8,384 nucleotides of DNA from Clostridiales bacterium (GTDB lineage Bacteria; Bacillota; Clostridia; Saccharofermentanales; UBA5734). The notes beneath the pieces were generated by a model. That model saw nothing but the letters and a program-made list of their open reading frames with translations. It was not told the origin of the DNA and searched no databases. Shown in pieces: positions 1-4,104 of this stretch. The DNA lies in contig DMJC01000142.1 in the NCBI GenBank assembly GCA_003451915.1, positions 1 to 8,384 of the forward strand. Direction: 5' to 3'. The translations under genes and the position numbers were made by a program. Position 1 is the stretch's first letter. Every line of letters starts with the position of its first letter.

Positions 1-307
1 CATGTCTAGGAGTCTTTTGACTTCGCTTTCGGAAGTGATGAAGCAAGACAATCCGATTCCCTCTTATTATGCCAAAAAATATTCGATTGGGAATCGGTCG
101 CAATTCCCATATATCTTGATCTAGTCTTTTCGCAACAGGTTCCCCTATACTCGGTCCTTCATTTTCTAATCTTTCAATTTGAAAGTAGACCTTTCTAAGC
201 ATGGATCTATTCTCTTTGCTGTTGATGCGGTTCAGATCTCTTAACCATTCTGCAATAGGACAGAATCCTTGTTCATCTTCGAAGAACTCTACCTCATATT
301 GGGTCAT
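1..307 (-). CDS. RelE/ParE-family (HigB/Gp49-like) toxin, 3' end cut by window edge
   Basis: An open frame begins with ATG at 307 and runs off the left edge with no stop after 102 codons. It starts MTQYEVEFFEDEQGFCPIAE. Around residues 56-70 it has EPVAKRLDQDIWELR, and near residues 76-100 IFFGIIRGNRIVLLHHF followed by RKRSQKTP. These are the hallmarks of Gp49/HigB-like RelE-superfamily toxins: a Lys-Leu...Leu-Trp-Glu-Leu-Arg strand, then Leu-Leu-His-x-Phe-x-Lys-(x)n-Lys-Thr-Pro. Family members are usually about 110-120 residues, so only the last few residues are missing. Such toxins generally act as ribosome-dependent mRNA endonucleases. In HigBA-type loci the toxin gene comes first and a helix-turn-helix antitoxin gene follows, which here would lie beyond position 1 and cannot be seen. 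A GAGGTG ribosome site ends about 8 nt before the ATG, and a consensus promoter lies just upstream. The family call is firm; activity and the partner are inferred. Confidence 0.85.
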   Translation of the reverse strand, partial: MTQYEVEFFEDEQGFCPIAEWLRDLNRINSKENRSMLRKVYFQIERLENEGPSIGEPVAKRLDQDIWELRPIPNRIFFGIIRGNRIVLLHHFRKRSQKTPRH

Positions 308-329
308 ACCTTGCACCTCGAGTAATTAT

Positions 330-358
330 ATTATATGTCAAATTTGATATATTGTCAA
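330..358 (-). promoter_or_regulatory. Consensus sigma-A promoter of the toxin gene
   Basis: Read on the minus strand, TTGACA (353-358) is followed after exactly 17 nt by TATAAT (330-335). Both hexamers match the housekeeping consensus perfectly. A second TATAAT overlaps at 325-330, and a second TTGACA lies at 336-341 but too close to either -10 to serve. The predicted start of transcription is near 323, about 15 nt upstream of the toxin ATG at 307. The toxin therefore has its own strong promoter and does not depend on read-through from the GIY-YIG remnant. Confidence 0.8.
333..352. promoter_or_regulatory. Palindromic operator candidate in the toxin promoter spacer
   Basis: The core TCAAATTTGA at 338-347 is a perfect 10-bp palindrome. 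It extends on both sides with one mismatched pair (337/348) and then four matched pairs, to 333-352. It fills the spacer between the -35 and -10 elements, where a bound dimer would block RNA polymerase. Toxin-antitoxin operons are normally autorepressed by the antitoxin or the complex binding such sites. The symmetry is seen; its role as operator is inferred. Confidence 0.55.
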
Positions 359-379
359 ATAGGTTTTCCTTTCGCACGG

Positions 380-1166
380 TTAGCTTTCATACTCTTTAAA
401 TGACCGACCATCTTTTGTAATCCACAAAACTACACCGTTGGTACTGGCGTAGGTCACAAAGCTTGCTGCAGCTGACGGGCTGGACAAGAGTATATTATCT
501 GTCAGGATGGCTTGCTGGTCGATCCGATCAGCATACTTTTCCCGCAACCTCTTGATCGATTCTGGGCAACTTGAGGTTGGCTGTGCTGACAGCTGGCTGC
601 CCTTAAGGACAACAAATCCTTCGCGGGTACATCGACCTGTTGCGTTGGTTTTGGCTGTTCTTAAATAAAATGGAATCGTCTCACAGTAATTATCTAGATT
701 ACTTTCATTAGCGGATGGTCTAATCAGAATCGGTTCAAATATAGGGTGTCCTAGCATGCCCATTACAATTCTGGCATTTACGATGAATTCATCCAGTTCA
801 CATTCTTTCTCTTCAGTGATATGGCCTGGTGTCGGATCATTTCCGTTTTTGACAATATAGCGGCCGGCTTCGGATGCCAGACTACAGAAGCGGTTTTCGA
901 GATAGCTGATTTCTGTTGCTCCAAAAGAGTTGTTTGATGTGGTAAAAATAACAGCTTCATTCCAATAATCTTTTTCCGGATTGCGCCGATGCTCTAGCAG
1001 CCGGCAAAGAATTCCCTCGCCATTCTTGCGATTGGCTGCCTGACCAATGTAGACCTTTCTGTCTCCCGACTGGTCAGATGTTCCAAACAGAAAATAGACA
1101 CCGCTCAGCTTGAGATCACTGCGGTTTTGTCATTGCTGTCATAACTGACCACACATTTAAATTCAT
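380..1166 (-). pseudogene. GIY-YIG nuclease with C-terminal DUF4357 domain, frameshifted near the 5' end
   Basis: On the minus strand one frame stays open from 1129 to the stop at 380-382. It encodes a GIY-YIG core: GVYFLFG and KVYIGQA (the paired GIY and YIG strands), an Arg in CRLLEHRRN, and the catalytic-type Glu in EISYLENRF. It then encodes KNGNDPTPG and a DUF4357-like tail with GFVVLKGS, SSPSAAASFV and NGVVLWITKDG. This frame has no ATG until 763, in the middle of the protein, and is closed upstream by TGA at 1130-1132. The missing N-terminal part (EFKCVVSYDSNDKTAVISS) is readable in a second frame, 1108-1188, which ends at TGA 1105-1107. A single lost base near 1110-1118 would join the two. 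The only nearby ATG with a plausible ribosome site (1164-1166, after AAAGGG) lies in the third frame, so a second lesion close to the start is possible. The family includes DNA endonucleases often found near restriction or defence genes. The gene is probably inactive unless the shift is a sequencing error. Confidence 0.75.
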
Positions 1167-1195
1167 TTGCTAATCCCTTTTTCGTTGACTACAAT
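1167..1195 (+). promoter_or_regulatory. Probable promoter of the PhlG-like hydrolase gene
   Basis: TTGCTA (1167-1172, four of six consensus bases) and TACAAT (1190-1195, five of six) are separated by 17 nt. Transcription would begin around 1202, leaving a leader of about 28 nt that carries the GAGGAGG ribosome site just before the ATG at 1230. The element overlaps the damaged 5' end of the divergent GIY-YIG remnant. Confidence 0.5.
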
Positions 1196-1229
1196 GAAGG
1201 TGTACAATCAACAACGAGGAGGCGATAAA

Positions 1230-2042
1230 ATGAGCGTATCCAAGGTCCCGGTAGCAGCAGGTGCCAGGAATAAGAGCTACTATCATTTTTTTGAGCGCGA
1301 GATGGCCGAAGTCCCAGCCGAAAAACTGGAATTTCTGAAGGATCCCTGGCAAAATGACGGGAACGGTCAGGAGATTGCCGATATCAATAGAATCTTTGAT
1401 GATGGCTATCTGCCTGGTGAAACCGGCCTTTTTACACTGAAGCAAGGCGGTTTCCTCGTGACGAACCTGACACGTTTTGAAGGCAGCAAGGGCGCCATGC
1501 TCCAATGGTTTTTTGGCTGGCACGGCTTGGATCCCCTGCGTTATTCCATCTGGGATCCATACGATCATTACGGTCTGCGAATCAGTGATGAGGACAGGTC
1601 CTACATCCTGGATCCGGGCACGGACATTCCGGACAAGTGTCGCGGCGTGACGCACATCGTCAACGAGTCTCTAATCCCCGGCACTGAACCGGCAGAAATC
1701 ACAATCCATTTTGAAAACCCCGCAAAGATGGGCTTGAATACGGAAAAAACAATGACGCCGGCCTGTTCTTTTCTGGTGACAGCTAACGCCGATATGGGTC
1801 TGCCCATTGTCATGCTGCATACTGCAAGAGACACTGAATACGGCTGTGAATTGAGATCCCGCTTCTGGATCGGCTACCACATCATCCAGGGTGTCGCACA
1901 GTGCTTGATTCCACCGGAAGCCCATGCACAGGTCAAGCCGCTCCTGAGCGCACTGCTCGAGCACAATTTCTCTGAGTTCACAAACCTCGCGGCTATTCTT
2001 CCCAAATTATATGCAGAAGAAAAAAATAATTGGGCAGATTGA
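1230..2042 (+). CDS. PhlG-type C-C bond hydrolase (DAPG/phloretin hydrolase family)
   Basis: This 270-residue cytoplasmic protein resembles the family of PhlG (2,4-diacetylphloroglucinol hydrolase) and the phloretin hydrolase Phy of Eubacterium ramulus. These zinc enzymes cleave the C-C bond between an acyl group and a phloroglucinol ring. Visible signatures are GWHGLDPLRYSIWDPYDHYG (residues 96-115), HIVNES (142-147), LHTARDTEYG (196-205), RFWIGYH (211-217) and the C-terminal HNFSEFTNLAAILP (245-258). By position, His113, Glu146, His245 and Glu249 are the likely metal ligands, with His197 near the catalytic site; this mapping is from memory of PhlG. There is no signal peptide or membrane segment. 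I chose the ATG at 1230 because GGAGG lies 7 nt before it. The frame is open back to an ATG at 1167, but that region holds the promoter. An amidase gene follows 67 bp later. In an anaerobe, phloretin-like flavonoid breakdown is more plausible than DAPG hydrolysis, but the substrate is unknown. Confidence 0.78.
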   Translation: MSVSKVPVAAGARNKSYYHFFEREMAEVPAEKLEFLKDPWQNDGNGQEIADINRIFDDGYLPGETGLFTLKQGGFLVTNLTRFEGSKGAMLQWFFGWHGLDPLRYSIWDPYDHYGLRISDEDRSYILDPGTDIPDKCRGVTHIVNESLIPGTEPAEITIHFENPAKMGLNTEKTMTPACSFLVTANADMGLPIVMLHTARDTEYGCELRSRFWIGYHIIQGVAQCLIPPEAHAQVKPLLSALLEHNFSEFTNLAAILPKLYAEEKNNWAD

Positions 2043-2058
2043 TCTCAAAAACAGCGTT

Positions 2059-2085
2059 CCGTTTTGGTATCTGATACCGTTACGG
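2059..2085. repeat. Imperfect palindrome between the hydrolase and amidase genes
   Basis: The inner arms GGTATC (2066-2071) and GATACC (2073-2078) flank a single T. Three mostly unpaired bases on each side lead to outer arms CCGT (2059-2062) and ACGG (2082-2085). The element sits 24 nt before the amidase start and 16 nt after the hydrolase stop. No T-run follows on either strand, so it does not look like an intrinsic terminator. A regulator-binding site or an mRNA processing or stabilising hairpin is more likely. Confidence 0.5.
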
Positions 2086-2109
2086 AGGGCATGGCCATCC
2101 GGAGGAACC

Positions 2110-3033
2110 ATGCGAAAAATCTATCCTATTGCGATAATTCTGTTCTTGGTCCTGTCTGTCTCAGGTTGTCTGACGCCGGTCGTCACGATCAACAGCGAAA
2201 CAACAACAGTAGCAACGACAAAGCCAGAGACGATCGCAGCAACAACGGCTGCATCTGAGGTTGTCACGTCAGCAGCAACAACAACCGAGTTGGTTATTTC
2301 GCCCTCACCGACCCCGATACCGACACCGACAGCCAAACCGACAGCCAAACCAACGCCTGTTTCGACAACGACAACAGTAGTCGATCTGGTTATCCCTTCC
2401 AGCGACCGTCTGTCCGGTTATGTCGTGGTCATTGATCCGGGACACCAGCTGAAGGCAGGCGGCGAGCTGGAACCTCTCGCACCCGGCTCAACCGAAATGC
2501 GCCCCGATGTCAAGGGTGGCACCTCCGGAGTCGCCACTGGCCGCCCGGAATATGAAGTTAATCTCGAAATTTCGTTTTTATTGCAAACTTGGCTGGAAAA
2601 TCAGGGCTGCACGGTTTACATGACTCGGACAACCAACGATGTCAACATTTCCAACATTGAACGTGCTGAGTTTGCGCGTGCTCATCAGCCAGATGTTTAT
2701 ATTCGGCTGCACTGCGATGGTTCGACCGATTCCACCCGCAACGGTGTCGGGGTTTTCGTCGCCGACACAGGGATTTACAAAGATCAGCTGCTTGCCTGGG
2801 GAAAGCAGCTGCGGGACTGCGTCTGCCAGGCGACCGGAGCCCGGGCAGGCACGCTGAACGCCAGTAGTAATTACGTGGGGTTGAACTGGGCTAACGACAT
2901 GCCGGCCTTTCTGCTGGAAATGGGCTTTATGACCAATCCGGAAGAAGATCGCCGATTGTCAGATCGCGCTTATCAAGCGAAAATATGCCAGGGCATCGCG
3001 GATTTTATCGCACTGATGCCATCAACGCCATGA
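2110..3033 (+). CDS. Lipoprotein N-acetylmuramoyl-L-alanine amidase (Amidase_3)
   Basis: A 307-residue secreted cell-wall hydrolase that would cut the amide bond between N-acetylmuramic acid and L-alanine of the peptidoglycan stem. The N-terminus MRKIYPIAIILFLVLSVSGC is a lipoprotein signal with lipobox V-S-G-C, so Cys20 should be lipidated and the protein tethered to the outer face of the membrane. Residues 21-95 are a low-complexity Thr/Ala/Ser/Pro linker, including the short repeat PTAKPTAKPTP. The catalytic domain spans about 103-303. Zinc ligands are His112 (VIDPGHQ), Glu147 (GRPEYEVNL) and His201 (RLHCDG), and the catalytic Glu is Glu270 (LLEMGFMTNPEED). I chose the start at 2110 because it gives the intact signal peptide and follows GGAGG at 2101-2105, although the 4-nt spacing is short. 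The frame is open further upstream with no better start. The stop overlaps the convergent dioxygenase gene by 12 bp. No SPOR, SH3 or PG-binding repeats are present. Confidence 0.93.
   Translation: MRKIYPIAIILFLVLSVSGCLTPVVTINSETTTVATTKPETIAATTAASEVVTSAATTTELVISPSPTPIPTPTAKPTAKPTPVSTTTTVVDLVIPSSDRLSGYVVVIDPGHQLKAGGELEPLAPGSTEMRPDVKGGTSGVATGRPEYEVNLEISFLLQTWLENQGCTVYMTRTTNDVNISNIERAEFARAHQPDVYIRLHCDGSTDSTRNGVGVFVADTGIYKDQLLAWGKQLRDCVCQATGARAGTLNASSNYVGLNWANDMPAFLLEMGFMTNPEEDRRLSDRAYQAKICQGIADFIALMPSTP
2326..2351 (+). repeat. Short tandem repeat in the amidase linker
   Basis: The unit GACAGCCAAACC occurs twice in immediate succession and encodes Thr-Ala-Lys-Pro twice. It belongs to the low-complexity Thr/Pro-rich spacer that holds the amidase domain away from its lipid anchor, and could vary in copy number by slippage. 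Confidence 0.6.
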
Positions 3034-3807
3034 AAATGCCGTTGCCCGCTTGCCGAGGATATAGTCGTCAAATACTTTTTCAGCTTGACTCGTCGCTAAT
3101 CCGGCGCAGACCAGCAGAGGCAGCAAATGTTCTTCGCGCGGGTGACAATATCTGGCGCCAGGTATTTCTTGCCAGTTGATGAACTGTCTCCATAGGTTTG
3201 CTTCGTCTTTTTCTTCGCAGCATAGCCTGATCAGGCTGTCCTGAAACTGATTGTTGAGCGGATCTTCGGTCGTTCTGCCCGCAAAGTCGAAGCGCATCAT
3301 ATTATGGAAAGAAAAACCAGATCCGATGAAGAGTATGTTTTCTGCATTCAACGGGCGCAAAGCTTTACCGATGTCTAGATGGGTCTGCGGCTGGAGATTA
3401 TGATGCAGTGAAATCTGGATGACCGGTATATCGGCTTCTGGATACATCATTTTCAGGGGGATGTAGGAGCCATGGTCATAAGGTCTGCTGTCGTCCAGAC
3501 GATTCTGAACACCATGCTGGGTTAGCAGCTTTGCAGCCTCAGCTGCCAGTGACGGATTTCCCTGACAGGGATATTGAATCTGGTAAGCTGCTTCAGGAAA
3601 ACCGTAATAATCGTAGAAAATGTCCGGCTGCAGGCCGCTCTGAAGGGTGACGACATTTTCTTCCCAATGCGCGCTGAAGACGACAATCGCCTCCGGACGC
3701 GGGATGATTGACGGCAGTTTTTTCATAAATTCAATCATTTTTGCGTGGGAAGGATCGTCCAGAATCGGTAGCGGGCCGCCGCCATGAGAAAAATAGATGA
3801 TGCTCAT
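3022..3807 (-). CDS. DODA-type extradiol ring-cleaving dioxygenase (LigB/YgiD family)
   Basis: This 261-residue cytoplasmic protein matches class III extradiol dioxygenases of the 4,5-DOPA dioxygenase (DODA/YgiD) branch of the LigB superfamily. These cleave catechol-type rings using a non-haem metal and oxygen. Motifs in order are FSHGGGPL (His8), VVFSAHWEE (His47), YDHGSYIPLKMMYP (His112), QISLHHN (His135/136), GSGFSFHNM (His168) and CHPREEHLLPL (His222, His227). By comparison with YgiD, the metal site is probably His8, His47 and His227, with His112 likely in the active site. The length fits the family. The ATG at 3807 follows GAGGT by 7 nt and gives the usual N-terminus directly before the first motif. 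The last 12 bp overlap the end of the amidase gene. An oxygen-using enzyme would be surprising in a strict anaerobe. Many bacterial members have no known substrate, so the reaction here is unproven. Confidence 0.85.
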   Translation of the reverse strand: MSIIYFSHGGGPLPILDDPSHAKMIEFMKKLPSIIPRPEAIVVFSAHWEENVVTLQSGLQPDIFYDYYGFPEAAYQIQYPCQGNPSLAAEAAKLLTQHGVQNRLDDSRPYDHGSYIPLKMMYPEADIPVIQISLHHNLQPQTHLDIGKALRPLNAENILFIGSGFSFHNMMRFDFAGRTTEDPLNNQFQDSLIRLCCEEKDEANLWRQFINWQEIPGARYCHPREEHLLPLLVCAGLATSQAEKVFDDYILGKRATAFSWR

Positions 3808-3852
3808 ATCTTGACCTCGCTTTCATGGTTTAAACCGATAAGTCAGCTTTAA

Positions 3853-3866
3853 TGTTAATTCTAACA
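3853..3866 (-). promoter_or_regulatory. Extended -10 promoter of the dioxygenase gene with overlapping inverted repeat
   Basis: On the minus strand TGT followed by TAGAAT (3858-3866) fits an extended -10 element (TGn plus a five-of-six -10). No good -35 is visible. The predicted start of transcription is near 3851, about 44 nt before the ATG at 3807. The same bases form the inverted repeat TGTTA-N4-TAACA, so a dimeric regulator bound here would cover the -10. Both readings are inferred from sequence alone. Confidence 0.4.
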
Positions 3867-3910
3867 CATTTTTGGACTTAACTGTGTGATGACGTGAGGT
3901 TGCCTTATTT

Positions 3911-3938
3911 TTGACACATACCCTGTCGTCATTATATT
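3911..3938 (+). promoter_or_regulatory. Strong promoter upstream of the P-type ATPase gene
   Basis: A perfect TTGACA (3911-3916) is followed after 16 nt by TATATT (3933-3938, five of six). Transcription would start around 3945, giving a leader of roughly 155 nt before the ATPase start. That is long enough for regulatory RNA structure. Confidence 0.6.
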
Positions 3939-3943
3939 GATTT

Positions 3944-3971
3944 TATGATAGCCTCTTTTCGTGCTATCATA
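3944..3971 (+). repeat. Perfect 9-bp inverted repeat at the start of the ATPase leader
   Basis: The arms TATGATAGC (3944-3952) and GCTATCATA (3963-3971) match perfectly around a 10-nt spacer. The element begins about 5 nt after the -10 of the ATPase promoter, so it is either an operator covering the transcription start or a hairpin at the 5' end of the mRNA. No T-run follows directly, which argues against a simple terminator. Confidence 0.65.
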
Positions 3972-4002
3972 TTCTCATAGCCCGCATGAGGATGTATTGC
4001 GA

Positions 4003-4041
4003 ATGAACAAGGCAGGCATCTTTAAATTGACGGACAGGTAA
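4003..4041 (+). CDS. Possible 12-residue leader peptide in the ATPase 5' region
   Basis: ATG at 4003 begins the short frame MNKAGIFKLTDR, ending at TAA 4039-4041. GAGG (3988-3991) lies 11 nt before it, a longer gap than usual. It sits inside the presumed ATPase leader and could be an upstream coding frame, but nothing about its composition marks it as an attenuator peptide. Chance is a serious alternative. Confidence 0.15.
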   Translation: MNKAGIFKLTDR

Positions 4042-4055
4042 TTCAAATTTTGAAT
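4027..4055 (+). promoter_or_regulatory. Possible second ATPase promoter with a palindrome over its -10
   Basis: TTGACG (4027-4032) and TTGAAT (4050-4055) are 17 nt apart, five and four of six consensus bases respectively. The palindrome ATTCAAA-T-TTTGAAT (4041-4055) covers the -10. This could be a regulated secondary promoter or only an operator for the upstream one; the -10 is weak. Confidence 0.3.
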
Positions 4056-4088
4056 AAGCTATTGACATTGGTCTACAAGCTGACTGCA

Positions 4089-4104
4089 AGAGGTGACTGA
4101 TTTG
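4089..4104 (+). promoter_or_regulatory. Ribosome-binding site deciding a TTG start for the ATPase
   Basis: AGAGGTG at 4089-4095 has its AGAGG core 8 nt before TTG (4102-4104), an ideal distance. The in-frame GTG (4093-4095) lies inside this site and has no purine-rich stretch upstream. The TTG start is therefore preferred, and it would be expected to lower initiation efficiency. Confidence 0.55.

Larger units (their letters stand above)
3808..4101. other. Divergent intergenic region with several inverted repeats
   Basis: This 294-bp gap separates the minus-strand dioxygenase gene from the plus-strand P-type ATPase gene. It holds control signals for both: a palindrome GGTTTAAACC (3827-3836) in the dioxygenase leader, an inverted repeat over its putative -10, a strong plus-strand promoter (3911-3938), a 9-bp hairpin at the predicted ATPase transcript start (3944-3971), a smaller repeat CTCAT/ATGAG (3974-3990), and an AT-rich palindrome (4041-4055). 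I see no match to a known ion-sensing riboswitch. A 12-codon frame at 4003-4041 is the only small reading frame worth noting. Confidence 0.6.

Noticed and set aside
1108..1132. Programmed -1 frameshift joining the two GIY-YIG frames
   Set aside because: No slippery heptamer is present at the junction, and the gene also lacks an in-frame start. Mutation or sequencing error is the simpler explanation.
1167..1229. N-terminal extension of the PhlG-like protein from the ATG at 1167 or 1194
   Set aside because: The ATG at 1230 has a near-ideal GAGGAGG site, the upstream ATGs have none, and the extension overlaps the best promoter candidate. The extra residues do not look like family sequence.
1170..1655. 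Minus-strand reading frame of 161 codons opposite the PhlG-like gene
   Set aside because: It is a shadow of the plus-strand gene, which has family motifs, a ribosome site and a promoter. The antisense protein shows no recognisable domain.
2011..2109. Longer amidase beginning inside the hydrolase gene
   Set aside because: It would place about 33 residues in front of a clear lipoprotein signal peptide. The ATG at 2110 follows GGAGG and starts the signal peptide correctly.
3944..3971. Intrinsic terminator
   Set aside because: The stem is AT-rich, the loop is 10 nt, and no run of T follows on either strand. It also sits right after a strong promoter, so an operator or leader hairpin is the better reading.
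4062..4090. Third ATPase promoter from the TTGACA at 4062-4067
   Set aside because: There is no acceptable -10 hexamer 15-19 nt downstream.
3945..4101. yybP-ykoY or M-box type ion riboswitch in the ATPase leader
   Set aside because: I could not find the conserved loop sequences of these classes by eye, so no riboswitch is called; a covariance search could still find one.
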